Positions 1 through 14,876 are shown, numbered from the stretch's first letter. The stretch is 64,000 bases of DNA from Vibrio chagasii (GCA_041879415.1 CP090851.1:992001-1056000), one strand, 5' to 3'. Notes: a model not told the origin generated them from the letters alone. Made by a program: numbers and translations.

Positions 1-1
1 T

Positions 2-3000
2 GCGGTACCGAGCGTCTCACTTAAAGAAGCGGAGCTCGCTGATGGCTCATCACCAAGTGGCAGTGCGGTTAGCCAAACAGAAACTATCACTTTTACCAAC
101 CAAAGTGATGATGTTGAAAAATTCCGTTTGGAGCCGAGTGAGTTTAATACTGGCGGTACTTTGAAATCTGATGGCTTGGTGATTGAGATTCGAGAAGAGC
201 CTGCAGGTTCGGGTAACTACATCGGCTTCACCACAGACACTTCAAATGTCGAGACTACTGTCTTCACACTTGCATTCAGCAGCACGACTTTAGGTGAATA
301 CACCTTCACGCTTATAGAAGCGATTGATCACACACCAATTCAAGGTAATAACGATCTAACGTTTAACTTGCCAGTGTACGCGGTTGATAGCGATGGCGAT
401 GATTCTCTAATGTCGCCACTTGCTGTGACGATCACCGATGATATCCAAGTCATGGTAGATGGCGCGTTTACGATTGAAGAGCCGACTGTCGCTGATTTAG
501 CAGCGGGTACGCCGACAACCACGACTGTGAATGTTCTTGATCAAGAAGGGGCAGACGGTACGACCATCACCCAAATCAATTATGACAACGGCACAGTGTT
601 TACGCTTGACCAGAGCAATACGGGAGAGCAGAAGTTTGTGGTTGCTGAAGGTTCGCTTTATGTCACGCTGCAAGGTGATGTGCGCTTTGAACCAAATCGT
701 AACCTCGACCATACAAGTGGAGACATCGTTAAGTCGATAGTCGTGACTTCAAGCGACTCAGATAGTGATGTTGTTACTTCTACGGTGACGTTGACTATTA
801 CCGATGGTGACATCCCGACGATTGATAATGTACCGAGCGTTACTTTATCTGAAACTAATTTGAGTGATGGTTCTACGCCAAGCGGTGCCGCAGTCAGTCA
901 AACAGAGACGATTACCTTTACCAATCAAAGTGATGATGTGGCGAGTTTCCGTATTGAACCTACAGAATTCAATGTTGGTGGGGCGCTTAAATCAAATGGG
1001 CTGGTGGTTGAGCTAAAAGCAGACCCAAGCACACCAGGTGGTTATATCGGTTTTGTGACTGATGGTTCGAACGTTGAAACCAACGTGTTCACGATCAGTT
1101 TCTCTGGTACTACCCTCGGTCAGTACACTTTCACGTTGTTAGAAGCATTAGACCATGTGGATGGTTTAGCTAAGAACGATCTTAGCTTCAACCTTCCTGT
1201 TTATGCGGTAGATACCGACGGCGATGATTCATTGGTGTCACAGTTGAATGTGACCATCGGTGATGATGTTCAAGTCATGCAAGATGGAGCTCTCAATATT
1301 GTCGAGCCAACAGTTGCTGATTTGGCTGCGGGTACACCTACGACAACTACCGTTAATGTGTTTGACAAAGAAGGGGCAGACGGCGCGACCATCACACAAT
1401 TTACTTATGATGGCGGGACCGTATTAACGCTTGACCAGAATAATACTGGTGAGCAGAAGTTCGTTGTTGCTGAAGGTTCACTGTATATCACTATCCAAGG
1501 TGACGTTCGCTTCGAGCCGAACCGCAATCTCGATCATACTGGTGGAGACATCGTTAAACAGATCGAGGTCACCTCAAGCGATTTCGATAAGGACACTGTG
1601 ACCTCGACAGTCACCCTGACGATTACTGATGGTGATATCCCGACCATTGATGCGGTGCCAAGTGTTACTCTGTCTGAAACCAACCTTGCTGATGGCTCAG
1701 CGCCAAGTAGCGGTGCTGTAAGTCAAACTGAGACGATTACTTTTACTAATCAAAGTGATGATGTGACCCGTTTCCGTATTGAACCTACCGAGTTCAATGT
1801 TGGTGGCGAACTGAAATCGAATGGTTTTGTGGTCGAGATAAAAGAAGATTCAGCGAACCCGGGCACTTATATCGGCTTCATTACTGATGGTTCAAATGCT
1901 GAAATTCCAGTGTTTACGATTAGCTTCTCGACTACGACTCTTGGTGAATACACCTTTACTTTATTGGAAGCGTTAGACCATGCAGATGGCCTAGCGAACA
2001 ATGATCTGAGCTTTGATCTTCCGGTTTATGCGGTCGACAGCGATGGCGATGATTCTTTAGTGTCTCAACTTAATGTAACCATCGGCGATGATGTTCAAAT
2101 CATGCAAGATGGCACGCTAGATATCGTTGAGCCGAATTTGGCAGATGGCACGGTAACAACCAATACCATTGATGTAATGCCAAACCAAAGTGCTGATGGT
2201 GCAACGGTTACTGAGTTTTCTTTTGGTGGCATCGTTAAAACGTTGGATCAGAGCATCACAGGCGAACAGCAATTCAGTTTCACAGAAGGTGAGTTGTACA
2301 TCACCCTTCAAGGTGAGATGCGCTTCGAGCCCAACCGTAACTTAGACCATTCCGTGAGCGAAGACATTGTTAAGTCCATCGTCGTGACATCCAATGACTT
2401 TGATAAGGATCCTGTCACTGCAACCGTTACTTTGACCATAACCGATGGCGATAACCCGACTATCGATGCGGTGCCGAGTGTTGCTCTTGAAGAAGCGGAT
2501 CTGGCTGATGGCTCATCACCAAGTGGTAGTGCGGTTAGCCAAACAGAAACCATCACTTTTACTAACCAAAGTGATGATGTTGTAAAATTTCGCTTAGAGC
2601 CGAGTGAGTTTAATACTGGCGGTACTCTGAAGTCTGATGGCTTAGTGATTGAGATCCGAGAAGAGCCTGCTGGCTCGGGTAACTACATCGGCTTCACTAC
2701 GGATATTTCAAATGTAGAAACCACAGTCTTCACACTTGCATTTAGCAGTACGACTTTAGGTGAATACACCTTTACGCTTTTAGAAGCGATTGACCATACA
2801 CCGATTCAAGGGAATAACGACTTAACGTTCAACTTGCCTGTGTACGCGGTCGATAGTGATGGCGATGACTCTCTGATGTCGCCTCTGGCTGTAACGATTA
2901 CCGATGATATTCAAGTCATGGTGGATGGTGCTCTCAGCATTGAAGAGCCGACAGTGGCTGACTTAGCCGCGGGTACGCCGACAACAACGACCGTCAATGT

Positions 3001-6000
3001 TCTTGATCAAGAAGGGGCTGATGGCACAACTATTACCCAAATCAATTACGATGGCACAGTGTTTACGCTTGACCAGAGTGATGCGGGTGAGCAAAAGTTT
3101 GTAGTTGCTGAAGGCTCACTTTATATCACGCGGCAAGGCGATGTACGCTTTGAACCAAATCGCGATCTTAATCACTCGGGCGGGGACATCGTTAAGTCGA
3201 TAGTCGTCAGTTCAAGTGATTCTGATAGTGATGTGGTGACTTCGACAGTCACGCTAACCATTACCGATGGCGATCTACCAATCATCAACGTCATCCCTGG
3301 CGTGAGTCTTTCTGAAGTCGATCTGGCTGATGGCTCTGCGCCAACGGGCAATCCAGTATCGATGACTCAAGTGATTACCTATACCGAAGGCAGTGATGAT
3401 GTTAGTCATTTCAGAATTGACCCTGCTCAGTTCAATACTTCGGGGGCTTTGAAGTCGAATGGCTTAGAGGTTGAGATTAAAGAACAGCCAGCGAACTCTG
3501 GTAACTACATTGGCTTTGTGAAAGACGGTGCTAACGTAGAAACCAACGTTTTCACGATCAGCTTCTCAACCACCAATTTAGGGCAATACACGTTTACGTT
3601 GCTTGAAGCGTTGGATCATGCGGATGGCTTGCAGAACAACACCTTAAACTTCGATGTACCTGTGATAGCGGTGGATACCGATGGTGATGAGTCTGCGATG
3701 TCACCAATGACAGTGACTATTACCGATGATGTACAAGGTGTACAAGACGGGTCATTGAATATTGTTGAGCCTTCACTGGCTGATCTCGTGGCAGGTACTC
3801 CAACTACGCCAACCATCGATGTAATGCCGACTCAAAGTGCTGATGGAGCAAAGGTCACCCAATTTATTTACGATGGTGGTACTGCTGTCACCTTGGATCC
3901 GAATGTATCGACAGAGCAGGTGTTTACCGTAACCGATGGTTTACTGTACATCACGATTGAAGGCGAAGTTCGTTTTGAGCCAAATCGAAATCTGGATCAT
4001 TCAGCGGGTGATATTGTTAGAACGATTGTGGTAACGACCAGCGACTTTGATAACGATACTGATACCGCGGATGTCACATTAACGATCCAAGATGGGATTG
4101 ATCCGGTTATCGATGTTGTTCCTAGCGTGAACTTATCGGAAGTGAACCTAGCAGATGGCTCAACGCCGAGTGGTTCTGCGGTGAGTTCAACACAAACCAT
4201 TACCTACACCGTGGGTAGTGATGACTTAAGCCACTTTAGAATCGCGACCAGCGAATTCAACCCAGGTGATGTGCTGAAATCAAATGGTCTTGTTGTTCAG
4301 CTAAAAGAAGATCCTGCTTCACCTGGCGACTACATCGGGTTTACTGATGATGGGGCCGGTAATGTAACTAATGTATTCACCATTGATTTTGATAGTGTCA
4401 ACAAAGGTCAGTTCACCTTCACTCTGATTGAGGCACTCGATCACCTTGATGGCGCGCTTAATAACGACCTTAATTTCAACTTGCCTGTTTATGCGGTTGA
4501 TACTGATGGTGATGACTCAGTTAAGCGTGATGTTGTTGTCACCATTCAAGATGACCTTCAACAGATGCAAGATGGCACGTTAACCATCACAGAGCCAAAT
4601 ACTGGCACACCAACAACCTCGACTGTTGATGTTTTGCCTACGCCAAGTGCTGATGGGGCAACCATTACACAGTTCACCTATGACGGTGGCTCTGCGATTA
4701 CTTTGGATCAGAGCATTAGCGGTGAGCAGGAATTTGTTTTCACTGAAGGCTCGCTGTTTGTCACCTTGGATGGTGATGTAAGGTTTGAACCAAATCGCAA
4801 TCTTGACCACTCTGCAGGCGACATAGTTAAGCTGATTGAATTTACTTCATCTGATTTTGATAAGGATATTTCTTCTTCAACGGTCACACTCACTATTGTT
4901 GATGGTGATGGACCAACGTTGAATGTCGTTCCGAGTGTTAGCTTGTCTGAAAGCTTACTGGCTGACGGTTCAACGCCGAGTGGCAGCCCAGTCAGTGTGA
5001 CCCAAACCATTACTTCACTCGCAAGCAGTGATGACATCGAGAAGATTGTCGTCGAAGTAGGGTTGTTTAATACCAGCGGTGTATTGAAGTCTGATGGCCT
5101 TGAATTGAGCTTGCGTGAAGAGCCTGCGGGTTCCGGTGATTACATAGCATTCACCACGGATGGCTCGGGTGTGGAGAAAGTTATCTTCACCCTAGAATTT
5201 GATAACACTACCCCGAGTGAGTACACGTTTACTTTGTTAGAGCGTTTGGATCATGTCGACGGATTAGGAAACAACGATCTCAGCTTTGACTTGTCGGTAT
5301 ATGCGCAAGATACCGATGGCGATATTTCACCGTCTAAACCGCTTTCTGTGACCATCAGTGATGACGTTCAATTAATGCAATCTGGTGCTCTTAGCATCAC
5401 AGAGCCAAGCACGGGCACGCCTACCACAACGACATTTGATGTGATGCCTGCGCAAAGTGCTGATGGCGCTACCATAACTAAATTTACTTATGGTAGTCAG
5501 CCTGAAGAGTCTCTGGTGCAAACCAACACTGGTGAGCAAGAGTTCGTATTTACGGAAGGTTCGTTGTTTATCACGCTTGAAGGCGATGTGCGCTTTGAGC
5601 CTAATCGAAATCTGAATCATTCTGGTGGTGATATCGTTAAGACGATTACCGTGACATCAGAAGACAAAGACGGCGATATTGTTACTTCGATAGTGACGCT
5701 GACGATTTCAGATGGTGCGCCACCGGTAATTGATACGGTGCCAACGGTTGCATTGGAAGAAGCGAATCTTGTGGATGGCTCATCTCCGAGCTTACCTGTG
5801 AGCCAAACTGAAACCATTACTTTCACTGCGGGAAGTGATGATGTGAGCCATTTCCGTATTGATACCACTCAGTTCAACACGTCTGGTGATTTGAAATCGG
5901 ATGGCTTGGTAGTTCAGCTTAAAGAAGATCCAGCCAACAGCGGAACCTATATTGGTTTCGTTGAAAGTGGAGGTGTTCAAACGGATATCTTTACCATCAC

Positions 6001-6180
6001 TTTTAGTAGTGCGGTGCTGGGCGAATACACGTTCACTTTATTGGAAGAGCTCGATCATCTGCCTGTACAAGGCAACAACGATCAAGTATTCACTCTGCCA
6101 GTGATCGCGGTCGACCTAGACAATACCGATTCTGTGATGAAACCTTTGACCGTTACTATCACCGATGATGTGCCTGTCAT
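2..6180 (+). repeat. Seven ~820-bp tandem coding repeats plus a half unit in the adhesin
   Basis: Units aligned on the xVPSV motif start at about 2, 827, 1652, 2468, 3290, 4115, 4925 and 5735. The spacings are 825, 825, 816, 822, 825, 810 and 810 bp, so the reading frame is always kept. Each unit has an A half (xVPSVxLSE to VTITDD, about 145 aa) and a B half (VQxMQDG to VTLTITDGD, about 128 aa). The eighth unit keeps only the A half. Units 1 and 4 are far more alike than any other pair I compared, with about 15-20 amino-acid differences by eye. Confidence 0.9.
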
Positions 6181-9100
6181 TACCGATACGACAGCGACCA
6201 GCACATTTGTGGTTGATGAGGATGATCTTGGATCTGTGGTTTCTCAAGCAACAGGCGCATTTGTTACCACAGAAGGTGCTGACCAAGTAGAGGTTTACGA
6301 ACTGCGTAATATCTCTGCGCTTGAAGCGACATTGACCTCTGGAACTGAAGCGATTTCTATTACAGAAGTCACTGGAGCTGCGAACACAACGACCTATCAA
6401 GGTACGACGACAAGCGGAACTCCTATCTTCACGCTCGCGCTAGCGAATGACGGCTCTTATACGTTTACGTTGCTAGGTCCTCTAAACCATCCAACAAGCC
6501 CGAATTCCAATACCTTAACGATTCCATTTGATGTCGTTGCAGTTGATGGTGACGGTGATGACTCTAATCAGTATGTATTGCCGATCGAAGTGCTCGATGA
6601 TGTGCCAGTGATGAGTGCGCCAACGGGTGAGACGGTGGTTGATGAAGATGATCTTGCTGGGATTGGATCGGATCAATCCGAAGATACCATTATTAACGGG
6701 CTATTCACAGTTGATGAAGGTGCTGATGGTGTTGTTAAGTACGAATTGGTCGATGAAAACTTAGTGATTGCAGGCTTAACTTCTGATGGAGAAAGCCTAG
6801 AGTGGCTGCCTGTTTCACAAAGCGGTACAACTTTCACTTATGTAGCACAGACGGTAACCAGCAATCAGCCTGTGTTTGAAATCATTTTTGATACCTCAAA
6901 CAACAGCTATCAATTTGAGCTGCTTAAACCACTTAAGCACCCTGATGGCGCGAATGAAAACACCATAGATCTTGATTTCTCTGTCGTGGCTGAAGATTTT
7001 GACCAAGACAAATCGAACGCGATCGACCTGACTATTACGGTAACCGATGATGTTCCATTGGTGACCACTCAATCGATCACGCGAGTTGAGGGTCAAGGTT
7101 ATGGCAACTCCAAAGTTAACATGTTTGCCAATGCGACGGATGTGGGTGCGGATGATGCAGCGCTGACTCGCATAGAGGGCATTACCAGCAATGGCGCCGA
7201 CATCGTGTTCCGCACAGGAAACAATGGGCCATACAGCAGTAGCTTTGATTTAAACAGTGGTGTCCAGCAGGTACGAGTGTATGAACAAACCGATGATGGT
7301 AGTGGCGGCATCGATACTCGTGAGCTTGGTAGACTGCGCATAAATTCCAATGGTGAGGTGGAGTTTAGAGCGACCAACTATCTGGATCATGATGGAGACA
7401 CCATCGACTTCTCGATCAATGTGATTGCGACAGACGGTGATTTGGATACGTCATCAACGCCTTTGAATATTACGATCACAGATGAAGAGTCATCAGCAGT
7501 ATCGCTCAAGGTGACTACGTTTGAGGATGCGGGTAGAGACTCGACAATCCCTTACGCAACGGGTGATGCTCCAAGCGTAGAGAATATTCAAGATAACCAA
7601 AGCGGTTTGCCTGATGCACCAGCACAAATTGCGCTGCAGGTTAACCTGAAGGACCAAGATAATAACGAGTCTATCGGCCAACTGACGATTCAAAGTGGTA
7701 ATCATAGAGGGACGTTCTATTACTTTGATGGCGTGGAATATCACAAGTTAGTCGCTGAACCAAACGGTGATATCTTGTTTGGTCCGCCACAAATGCAGCA
7801 GAGCTTTGCTCCAAGCACGAACCAGCCATTAGACATCATCGCGACAATCGATAACTTGTTCTTTGTTCCAGACCAAAACTACGGTTCAAATGACAATGGT
7901 GTGCGAATCAACTACGAGCTTGAAATTGATAACAACGGCACACTTGATCATACAGTAAATTCAAACTTCAGAATTGAGATTGAAGCGGTAGCGGATATTG
8001 CCACTTGGGATGATGCGAATAGTACGTATCAATATCAAGTGAATGAAGATGAAGACAATGTGACACTTCAGCTGAACGCAGAGTCGCAAGATAATAGTAA
8101 TACTGAGACGATTACCTATGAGCTAGAAGCCGTTCAAGGTGACGGGAAGTTTGAGCTGTTGGATCAAAATGGCAATGTGTTAACGCCAGTCAATGGTGTC
8201 TACACGATTGCTGCCGCAGATATCAATAGCACCGTGGTTAATCCAATCGATAACTTCTCTGGGCAAATTGAGTTCAAAGCAACCGCAATTACGAAAGAGA
8301 CGCGTAATCCATACGATGACGCAGCCAACGGAGGGGCAAATGATAAGACAACGGCTCGCTCTGTAGAGCAAAATATTATCATTGATGTGACAGCTGATGC
8401 GGACCCTGGCTCGTTCAGCGTTAACCGAATCCGTATTAATGAAGACAATATTGATGATCCAGACTACCTAGGACCTCTGGCGAACAAAGATGCCTTTACG
8501 TTGGATGAAGTGATCACCATGAATGGCTCGGTGGACACTGATGGCTCCGAAGAGTTGTTTGTTCGCATCAGCAATATAACCGAAGGTGCGGTGCTTTATT
8601 TCCTCGGAACCACTACTCCTGTTCCTACAATCACCATCAACGGTGTCGATTATCAGGAAGTGGCGTATTCCGATTTAGCCAATGTAGAGATCGTTCCTGC
8701 TAAACACAGCAATGTTGACTTCACGTTTGAGGTTACCGGTGTTGTCAAAGATACCGCGAACCTTTCTTCTGGGCCTCAGGTTGATGAAGAAATCTTAGGA
8801 ACTAAAACGGTAAACGTTGAGGTTAAAGGTGTTGCCGATATTCCTTATGGCGGTACCAACGGTACGGCTTGGACAGCAATCACCGATGGCACAACATCAG
8901 GTGTTCAAACCACAATTCAAGAGAGTCAAAATGGCGATAGCTTCGCTGAACTCGACTTCACTGTATTGTCTGGCGAGAGAAGACCAGATAGCGGAACAAC
9001 ACCACTACCTGACGATGGCTCAGAGTCGATAACGGTTATTCTTTCTGGCATCCCTGACGGCGTTATTCTGGAAGATGGCGATGGTACCGTGATTGACTTG

Positions 9101-12100
9101 AACTTTGTTGGTTATGAAACGGGACCGGGCGGTAGCCCTGATCTCTCTAAACCTATCTACGAAGCGAACATCACTGAAGCGGGGAAAACTTCAGGCATCC
9201 GTATTAGACCTGTTGATTCATCGACAGAGAATATCCATATCCAAGGTAAAGTGATCGTGACCGAGAATGATGGTCATACGCTTACCTTTGACCAAGAAGT
9301 TCGAGTATTGGTTGAGCCTAGGATTGATACCTCTGCAACCTACAATACGGTGACTCGTGGGGATGAAGATACGGCGATCAACATTGATTGGCACCCAGAG
9401 GGCACTGATTACATTGACGATGATGAGCATTTCACTTCAATCGTTATCAGTGGTATTCCAAGTGGTGTTGCAAGTGTGGTTGTAAACGGTGATGTGATTT
9501 GGAACTACGATGCTGTAGCCGGAACGCTAACCATCACACCTAAGAGTGGGCAGACTCCAGAAGCGTTCACCCAGATAGCACTGAACAATAATTTTATTCA
9601 GATAACACCGGAACAAGATTCGAGCACCGACTTTACGCTGAATACGGTTGTCATGATTGAAGAACGCGATCATGAATATGTTGATGCAACTGACCCAGGT
9701 CAGGGTATTGCAACAGCAACAATCACGGGCTCGATTGATGTTCGTGTGCGACCTGTGGTTGAGCCTGAAGATGCTAACAACAAGCTGGTTGTCGATGAGG
9801 TCGCTGGTCTTACAGACTTGGGTACAGTGGTCGCGGATGCTCTAACGGGTGTTCTCAAATTCACAACCAACAGCGATAACACATCGGTTACGGATGAGTT
9901 TGTTATTCGATATCAAGAAACTGATGCTTCGTCTGCTATCGAAGAAGTTGACCAGCTAGTTATTCAACTGACCAATGTGGACGACTCGGCGTTATCAGAT
10001 GCTGTCCTCAATCAGTTACTTGTTATTGGCGCCGCTTATGAAGGCAATGGCCGTTGGGTGGTAACCAATGAAGACCTGTTTAGTATTAGTGCACCAAACG
10101 GTCTCGCGTTTCCGCCAGTTTCTGGCACTCCAGGCGTTTTCAATGACATCAAGATGACCATCTACAGTACCGTGATTGATCGAGGCGATGGCGCTGAAAC
10201 TGAGTCATCAGCTGCGGTTCAGAGGGAAGGTGAGGTGAACTTGTCATTCCCAGAAGTGCTTGTTGGCGGGAACGAGGTGGCTGCAGATATTACGATGACA
10301 CCAGATAGCGTTGTCGATGCTGTAGAAGACACACAGTTAGACTTGGGAACGGCACTAAATAGTCTGATCACATTCTCCGGTGAAGACGCTTCAACAGACC
10401 AAGTAACTATCATTATTGATGACTCTGTGACCATCCCGCCAGGAATAACTTTCCCAATCAGTTTAGGAGGAGGCAGTGATGTTGACTTCGTAAACGGGAA
10501 GTATGTATTTGAAACAACCGTCGATCAGGGTGTTCCAACGGATTTCTCTGGTCTGCTACTTAACCTGCCTGCTGACTATTCTGGCGACTTTAGGTTACCA
10601 ATCACAATAGTAACCAAAGATACACTGTCTGGTGATGAGAAAACCTTGGTGACCGATGTCGTCATTAAAGTCGCTCCTGACGTTGAAGGTAACCCGGACA
10701 TTGATGTAACGGTTGTAGGTTCGCTCGATGACTCGTTTAATCCTGTCGATACTGATGGTCAACCTGGACAAGATCCGGTGGGTTACGAAGATACTTACAT
10801 TCAGCTTGATTTCAGCACAACCATTACTGACCAAGTCAGTGGAGTTGAGGGTGGTGACGAAAAATTCACATCTATTACGCTGACTTTGGATGACACAAGT
10901 GTTGGTGCGTTTTACACAAGCGCGGGTGTATCGCTTGGTACGTCTGTGACTTTCAATGAAGCGGAAATTAATGCCGGTGCTTTGGACAATGTATTGTTCC
11001 GTCCTGCTCCCAATTACCCAACAGGTAACGACATTAACCAAGTACAAGTGAATGTCAGCGGAACAATAACCGATACTGCTACCTACAATGACGCCTCGTC
11101 TCCAGTCGGAACGGCAACCGATACTGATACGTTCAATACCAGTGTTAGCTTTGAAGTTGTGCCTGTGGTTGATGATGTGCTTGTAACAGGGCCGGGTAGT
11201 GATCCTGATGTCATTGAGATCACGGGCAATGAAGATCAAGCTATTTCTCTATCGGGAACAGGACCTGTCTCCATTGCGCTCACTGACCTAGACGGCTCAG
11301 AGCAGTTCGTTTCGATTAAGTTCACTGGTGTGCCAGATGGCTTCTTAATGAGTGCAGATCCGGGTTCCGCATATACAGTGAAGAACAATGGTGGTGGTGA
11401 GTGGAGTGTTCAACTCCCTCAAGCATCAGGGTTGTCATTTGATTTGAGTGAGATTTCGATCCTACCGCCTAAAAACTTCAGTGGTACGGCGGAATTTGGC
11501 GTTGCTGTCTTTACTCAAGAATCCTTGTTAGGCGTACCTACTGCAGCCTCGAACTTGCCAAGCTTTAAGTTGCATGTGGTGCCTGTGGGGGATGATGTTG
11601 ATACCAATCCAACGGATTCTGTTACTGGCAATGAAGGCCAAAACATTGATATCGAAATCAATGCGACTATTTTGGATAAAGAGCTGTCTGCAACAGGCAG
11701 CGGCACGTATATCGAAAATGCGCCAGAGACACTTCGTGTAGAGGTGGCTGGTGTACCTCAAGATGCCTCTATCTACTATCCAGACGGCACGACTTTGGCT
11801 AGCTACGATCCGGTGACACAGATTTGGACGCTGGACGTGCCTGCTCAGTCACTTGATAAGATCGTATTCAACTCTGGTCAACACAATAGCGATACAGGTA
11901 ATGCGCTGGGTATTACAGGTCCATTGCAAATCACGGTTCGCTCTGTGGACACTGATGCTGACAACACTGAATACCTGGGTACTCCAACCAGCTTCGATGT
12001 GGATTTAGTGATTGATCCTATCAACGATCAACCAACGTTCGTCAACGTTACTAACATTGAAACGCAAGAAGACTCAGCTGGTGTGGCGATTAATAACTTC

Positions 12101-14827
12101 AGCATCTACGACGTAGACGCAAGTTTTGATAACCCAGATGCACCGTATACGCTGACGTTGGAGATTGACCAAACACTGCCAGGAGCACAGGGCGTCTTTG
12201 AGTTTACAAGCTCTCCGGATGTAACGTTTGTACTGCAACCTGACGGTTCACTGGTCATCACGGGTAAAGAAGCTGACATCAATACGGCATTGGCCAATGG
12301 TGCGGTGACCTTCAAACCGGATCCAGATCAGAACTACCTCAACCAGAGTGGGGTGGTGACAATCAACGCAACGCTCGATGACGGCGGTAACAATGGTCTT
12401 ATTGACCCAGCTGACCCGAACACTGCACAGACTAACCAGACGACTTTCACGATTAAGGTGACGGAAGTAAACGACGCGCCTATCGCGACAGACGTTGATT
12501 TAGGCTCGATTGCTGAGGATGGTCAGATAGTCATTGTTGAAGGTGATTTGATTGCAGCAAGTTCTGACCCTGAAAACCACAACCTCACGGTAACAGGCGT
12601 CACTCTGACTCAGGGACAAGGTCAGTTAACGCGCTTTGAAAATGCTGGTGGTGCTGATAACGCAGCGATTACCGGTCCATTCTGGCTATTTGTCGCTGAC
12701 AACGATTTTAACGGCGATGTTAAATTTAATTACTCCATTATCGATGATGGCACAACCAATGGCGTGGATGACTTCCTAACTGACAGTGCTGAAATTAGCC
12801 TTGAAGTCACCGAGGTTAATGACCAGCCAGTTGCGGCGGATATTGACCTAGGCACCATGCTTGAAGAAGGTCAATTGATCATCAAAGAAGAGGACTTGAT
12901 AGCGGCGACCACGGACCCAGACAATGACACCATTACTGTGACTAGTTTGGTGCTCGATCAAGGTCAGGGCACACTGCAACGCTTCGAAAACGTGGGTGGT
13001 GCTGATGATGCTACGATTACGGGCCCATATTGGGTGTTTACCGCAGCCGATGAGTACAACGGCGACGTTAAATTCACTTATAGCGTTGAGGATGACGGCA
13101 CGACAAATGGTGTGGATGATTTCCTAACTGACAGTGCTGAAATCAGCGTTGTGGTGACGGAAGTGAATGATAAGCCGGATGCAACGGATATCGATTTAGG
13201 CACCATCCTTGAAGAAGGTCAGCTGATCATCAAAGAAGAGGATTTGATAGCAGCGACGACAGACCCAGAAAACGACACGATTACCGTGACCAATCTGGTG
13301 CTCGATCAAGGTCAAGGCACACTACAACGCTTCGAAAACGTGGGTGGTGCGGATGATCCTACGATTACTGGCCCATATTGGGTATTTACCGCAGCAGATG
13401 AATACAACGGTGATGTTAAGTTTACTTATACGGTAGAGGATGACGGGACGACGAATGGCGTTAATGACTTCCTAACAGATACCGGTGAAATCACTGCCGT
13501 TGTGCAAGGTGTGAACGATACTCCTGTTGTTAGTGGTGACAGTGTCACCACTCTGATTGATGAAGACGCAGGACAACTGCTCAGTGGTATTAATGTCAGT
13601 GACCCTGATTATGTCGATAGCTTTGCTAATGACTTGATGACAGTAACGCTGACCGTTGATTATGGAACGCTTTCCGTATCACTACCTGCTGGTACTAGTG
13701 TGACCGTTAATGGTGACAATAGTGGTTCGGTGACGTTAGTAGGGACGCTGAGCGATCTGAATGCCTTGATTGACACACCGACCAGCCCGAATGGGGTTTA
13801 CCTTGATGCAAGCTTGGCTCCAACCAACAACATCGGCCTAGAGGTCACCGCTAAAGACAGTGGTAATCCTTCTGGTATCGCCATTGAAACTGCACCTGTT
13901 GTTTATAACATTGCGGTGACGCCTGTAGCGAACGCGCCAAGCTTAACGATTGATCCGGCCTCTAACTACGTAAGAAACATCACTGCGAGTCAGTCGGTGA
14001 GTAATAGTGGTGTTCCTTTGGTTGGCATCATCGCAGCTCTAACAGACGTTACTGAAGAGCTAACACTGCACATCAGTGATGTGCCAGCGGGCGCTCAAAT
14101 CACCAGTGACGTCGGCTCCGTAACGGATCTCGGTGGTGGGGTATGGATGGCGACCGCTGATGCCATTGAAAGTTTGCAAGTGCTTGGGCTTTCTCAAACT
14201 CCAGGTAGCTACACGCTTAAAGTTGAGGCGGTTTCTGAAGAGCTAGATAACAACGATACAGCCACATCGGCGGCAATCGACCTAAATGTGAACATTGTGT
14301 CGAATGCGGTCGATATTAATTTGGCTGGTGAGACCGATGATGTGCAGTTACTGGCTGGGGCTAATGCAACAGATCTGACTGCGGGATCAGGTAATGACCG
14401 ACTTGAAGGTGGAGCTGGTGATGACACCCTTATTGGCGGTGATGGCAACGATACGCTTATTGGTGGCGGCGGTTCGGATATCTTGACTGGTGGCGATGGT
14501 ATGGATTCATTTGTTTGGCTGAACATTGAGGATGGTGTCGAAGATACGATCACTGACTTCAACTTAGCCGAGGGTGACCAGATTGACCTACGTGAGGTAT
14601 TACCTGAACTGAAAGACGCGAATGTGAATATGGCGACATTGCTTCAGCATGTTGATGCCAAGTTAGAAGGGAATGATGTTGAGTTAACCATTAACCCTGA
14701 TGGCTTAGGTACAACAGAGCAAGTGATTGTGGTTGAAGACCTCGCGCCTCAGTTGACGTTAAGCGGCACCATGCCTTCAGATATTCTGGATGCGCTCGTG
14801 CAGCAGAATGTTATTACTCATGGGTAG
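2..14827 (+). CDS. Giant type-I-secreted repeat adhesin (RTX family), 5' end outside window
   Basis: The frame is open from the first bases of the window, so this is the C-terminal ~4,940 residues of a larger surface protein. It contains tandem ~273-aa units (nt 2 to about 6180) with DxDGDDS calcium-type loops. These match the T1SS-143 repeats known from very large Vibrio proteins. A long stretch of diverse Ig/cadherin-like modules follows, then three 116-aa repeats (12464-13507), RTX nonapeptides (14408-14515) and a C-terminal type I secretion target domain of the VCA0849 kind (DxITDFxxxxGDxIDL pattern). The expected role is export through an ABC/TolC system and adhesion or biofilm formation; that is family knowledge. 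No transporter genes follow it; a strong terminator and a convergent gene do. The N-terminus, including any LapG-type cleavage or retention module, is not visible. No frameshift is seen over 14.8 kb. Confidence 0.9.
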   Translation, partial: AVPSVSLKEAELADGSSPSGSAVSQTETITFTNQSDDVEKFRLEPSEFNTGGTLKSDGLVIEIREEPAGSGNYIGFTTDTSNVETTVFTLAFSSTTLGEYTFTLIEAIDHTPIQGNNDLTFNLPVYAVDSDGDDSLMSPLAVTITDDIQVMVDGAFTIEEPTVADLAAGTPTTTTVNVLDQEGADGTTITQINYDNGTVFTLDQSNTGEQKFVVAEGSLYVTLQGDVRFEPNRNLDHTSGDIVKSIVVTSSDSDSDVVTSTVTLTITDGDIPTIDNVPSVTLSETNLSDGSTPSGAAVSQTETITFTNQSDDVASFRIEPTEFNVGGALKSNGLVVELKADPSTPGGYIGFVTDGSNVETNVFTISFSGTTLGQYTFTLLEALDHVDGLAKNDLSFNLPVYAVDTDGDDSLVSQLNVTIGDDVQVMQDGALNIVEPTVADLAAGTPTTTTVNVFDKEGADGATITQFTYDGGTVLTLDQNNTGEQKFVVAEGSLYITIQGDVRFEPNRNLDHTGGDIVKQIEVTSSDFDKDTVTSTVTLTITDGDIPTIDAVPSVTLSETNLADGSAPSSGAVSQTETITFTNQSDDVTRFRIEPTEFNVGGELKSNGFVVEIKEDSANPGTYIGFITDGSNAEIPVFTISFSTTTLGEYTFTLLEALDHADGLANNDLSFDLPVYAVDSDGDDSLVSQLNVTIGDDVQIMQDGTLDIVEPNLADGTVTTNTIDVMPNQSADGATVTEFSFGGIVKTLDQSITGEQQFSFTEGELYITLQGEMRFEPNRNLDHSVSEDIVKSIVVTSNDFDKDPVTATVTLTITDGDNPTIDAVPSVALEEADLADGSSPSGSAVSQTETITFTNQSDDVVKFRLEPSEFNTGGTLKSDGLVIEIREEPAGSGNYIGFTTDISNVETTVFTLAFSSTTLGEYTFTLLEAIDHTPIQGNNDLTFNLPVYAVDSDGDDSLMSPLAVTITDDIQVMVDGALSIEEPTVADLAAGTPTTTTVNVLDQEGADGTTITQINYDGTVFTLDQSDAGEQKFVVAEGSLYITRQGDVRFEPNRDLNHSGGDIVKSIVVSSSDSDSDVVTSTVTLTITDGDLPIINVIPGVSLSEVDLADGSAPTGNPVSMTQVITYTEGSDDVSHFRIDPAQFNTSGALKSNGLEVEIKEQPANSGNYIGFVKDGANVETNVFTISFSTTNLGQYTFTLLEALDHADGLQNNTLNFDVPVIAVDTDGDESAMSPMTVTITDDVQGVQDGSLNIVEPSLADLVAGTPTTPTIDVMPTQSADGAKVTQFIYDGGTAVTLDPNVSTEQVFTVTDGLLYITIEGEVRFEPNRNLDHSAGDIVRTIVVTTSDFDNDTDTADVTLTIQDGIDPVIDVVPSVNLSEVNLADGSTPSGSAVSSTQTITYTVGSDDLSHFRIATSEFNPGDVLKSNGLVVQLKEDPASPGDYIGFTDDGAGNVTNVFTIDFDSVNKGQFTFTLIEALDHLDGALNNDLNFNLPVYAVDTDGDDSVKRDVVVTIQDDLQQMQDGTLTITEPNTGTPTTSTVDVLPTPSADGATITQFTYDGGSAITLDQSISGEQEFVFTEGSLFVTLDGDVRFEPNRNLDHSAGDIVKLIEFTSSDFDKDISSSTVTLTIVDGDGPTLNVVPSVSLSESLLADGSTPSGSPVSVTQTITSLASSDDIEKIVVEVGLFNTSGVLKSDGLELSLREEPAGSGDYIAFTTDGSGVEKVIFTLEFDNTTPSEYTFTLLERLDHVDGLGNNDLSFDLSVYAQDTDGDISPSKPLSVTISDDVQLMQSGALSITEPSTGTPTTTTFDVMPAQSADGATITKFTYGSQPEESLVQTNTGEQEFVFTEGSLFITLEGDVRFEPNRNLNHSGGDIVKTITVTSEDKDGDIVTSIVTLTISDGAPPVIDTVPTVALEEANLVDGSSPSLPVSQTETITFTAGSDDVSHFRIDTTQFNTSGDLKSDGLVVQLKEDPANSGTYIGFVESGGVQTDIFTITFSSAVLGEYTFTLLEELDHLPVQGNNDQVFTLPVIAVDLDNTDSVMKPLTVTITDDVPVITDTTATSTFVVDEDDLGSVVSQATGAFVTTEGADQVEVYELRNISALEATLTSGTEAISITEVTGAANTTTYQGTTTSGTPIFTLALANDGSYTFTLLGPLNHPTSPNSNTLTIPFDVVAVDGDGDDSNQYVLPIEVLDDVPVMSAPTGETVVDEDDLAGIGSDQSEDTIINGLFTVDEGADGVVKYELVDENLVIAGLTSDGESLEWLPVSQSGTTFTYVAQTVTSNQPVFEIIFDTSNNSYQFELLKPLKHPDGANENTIDLDFSVVAEDFDQDKSNAIDLTITVTDDVPLVTTQSITRVEGQGYGNSKVNMFANATDVGADDAALTRIEGITSNGADIVFRTGNNGPYSSSFDLNSGVQQVRVYEQTDDGSGGIDTRELGRLRINSNGEVEFRATNYLDHDGDTIDFSINVIATDGDLDTSSTPLNITITDEESSAVSLKVTTFEDAGRDSTIPYATGDAPSVENIQDNQSGLPDAPAQIALQVNLKDQDNNESIGQLTIQSGNHRGTFYYFDGVEYHKLVAEPNGDILFGPPQMQQSFAPSTNQPLDIIATIDNLFFVPDQNYGSNDNGVRINYELEIDNNGTLDHTVNSNFRIEIEAVADIATWDDANSTYQYQVNEDEDNVTLQLNAESQDNSNTETITYELEAVQGDGKFELLDQNGNVLTPVNGVYTIAAADINSTVVNPIDNFSGQIEFKATAITKETRNPYDDAANGGANDKTTARSVEQNIIIDVTADADPGSFSVNRIRINEDNIDDPDYLGPLANKDAFTLDEVITMNGSVDTDGSEELFVRISNITEGAVLYFLGTTTPVPTITINGVDYQEVAYSDLANVEIVPAKHSNVDFTFEVTGVVKDTANLSSGPQVDEEILGTKTVNVEVKGVADIPYGGTNGTAWTAITDGTTSGVQTTIQESQNGDSFAELDFTVLSGERRPDSGTTPLPDDGSESITVILSGIPDGVILEDGDGTVIDLNFVGYETGPGGSPDLSKPIYEANITEAGKTSGIRIRPVDSSTENIHIQGKVIVTENDGHTLTFDQEVRVLVEPRIDTSATYNTVTRGDEDTAINIDWHPEGTDYIDDDEHFTSIVISGIPSGVASVVVNGDVIWNYDAVAGTLTITPKSGQTPEAFTQIALNNNFIQITPEQDSSTDFTLNTVVMIEERDHEYVDATDPGQGIATATITGSIDVRVRPVVEPEDANNKLVVDEVAGLTDLGTVVADALTGVLKFTTNSDNTSVTDEFVIRYQETDASSAIEEVDQLVIQLTNVDDSALSDAVLNQLLVIGAAYEGNGRWVVTNEDLFSISAPNGLAFPPVSGTPGVFNDIKMTIYSTVIDRGDGAETESSAAVQREGEVNLSFPEVLVGGNEVAADITMTPDSVVDAVEDTQLDLGTALNSLITFSGEDASTDQVTIIIDDSVTIPPGITFPISLGGGSDVDFVNGKYVFETTVDQGVPTDFSGLLLNLPADYSGDFRLPITIVTKDTLSGDEKTLVTDVVIKVAPDVEGNPDIDVTVVGSLDDSFNPVDTDGQPGQDPVGYEDTYIQLDFSTTITDQVSGVEGGDEKFTSITLTLDDTSVGAFYTSAGVSLGTSVTFNEAEINAGALDNVLFRPAPNYPTGNDINQVQVNVSGTITDTATYNDASSPVGTATDTDTFNTSVSFEVVPVVDDVLVTGPGSDPDVIEITGNEDQAISLSGTGPVSIALTDLDGSEQFVSIKFTGVPDGFLMSADPGSAYTVKNNGGGEWSVQLPQASGLSFDLSEISILPPKNFSGTAEFGVAVFTQESLLGVPTAASNLPSFKLHVVPVGDDVDTNPTDSVTGNEGQNIDIEINATILDKELSATGSGTYIENAPETLRVEVAGVPQDASIYYPDGTTLASYDPVTQIWTLDVPAQSLDKIVFNSGQHNSDTGNALGITGPLQITVRSVDTDADNTEYLGTPTSFDVDLVIDPINDQPTFVNVTNIETQEDSAGVAINNFSIYDVDASFDNPDAPYTLTLEIDQTLPGAQGVFEFTSSPDVTFVLQPDGSLVITGKEADINTALANGAVTFKPDPDQNYLNQSGVVTINATLDDGGNNGLIDPADPNTAQTNQTTFTIKVTEVNDAPIATDVDLGSIAEDGQIVIVEGDLIAASSDPENHNLTVTGVTLTQGQGQLTRFENAGGADNAAITGPFWLFVADNDFNGDVKFNYSIIDDGTTNGVDDFLTDSAEISLEVTEVNDQPVAADIDLGTMLEEGQLIIKEEDLIAATTDPDNDTITVTSLVLDQGQGTLQRFENVGGADDATITGPYWVFTAADEYNGDVKFTYSVEDDGTTNGVDDFLTDSAEISVVVTEVNDKPDATDIDLGTILEEGQLIIKEEDLIAATTDPENDTITVTNLVLDQGQGTLQRFENVGGADDPTITGPYWVFTAADEYNGDVKFTYTVEDDGTTNGVNDFLTDTGEITAVVQGVNDTPVVSGDSVTTLIDEDAGQLLSGINVSDPDYVDSFANDLMTVTLTVDYGTLSVSLPAGTSVTVNGDNSGSVTLVGTLSDLNALIDTPTSPNGVYLDASLAPTNNIGLEVTAKDSGNPSGIAIETAPVVYNIAVTPVANAPSLTIDPASNYVRNITASQSVSNSGVPLVGIIAALTDVTEELTLHISDVPAGAQITSDVGSVTDLGGGVWMATADAIESLQVLGLSQTPGSYTLKVEAVSEELDNNDTATSAAIDLNVNIVSNAVDINLAGETDDVQLLAGANATDLTAGSGNDRLEGGAGDDTLIGGDGNDTLIGGGGSDILTGGDGMDSFVWLNIEDGVEDTITDFNLAEGDQIDLREVLPELKDANVNMATLLQHVDAKLEGNDVELTINPDGLGTTEQVIVVEDLAPQLTLSGTMPSDILDALVQQNVITHG
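12464..13507 (+). repeat. Three in-frame 348-bp (116-aa) repeats in the adhesin
   Basis: Units begin at 12464, 12812 and 13160 (EVND motif) and each spans exactly 348 bp. All carry DLGxxxEEGQ, GGADxxxITGPxW and FNGDVKF / YNGDVKF motifs with [14 protein letters not shown]. Units 2 and 3 are nearly identical, while unit 1 is clearly diverged. This suggests a recent duplication or conversion of the last two. They look like cadherin/VCBS-type Ig-fold modules. Confidence 0.9.
14408..14515 (+). repeat. Four RTX calcium-binding nonapeptides
   Basis: Four consecutive 27-nt units encode [27 protein letters not shown] and GGDGMDSFV, the GGxGxDxUx RTX consensus. They lie just before the C-terminal secretion domain, as expected for a calcium-folded type I secretion substrate. 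This is a short array for so large a protein. Confidence 0.92.
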
Positions 14828-14876
14828 TTTTTTCGCTCTGATCGGCTCGATAGTGAGAGCGGATTAAAATAACGAA

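Noticed and set aside
340..522. Antisense and alternate-frame ORFs inside the adhesin and other genes
   Set aside because: Many 60-210-aa frames recur on the other strand of the repeats and have no ribosome site or independent composition. They are shadows of the coding frame; the same applies to 10595-11239 and to similar antisense frames elsewhere.
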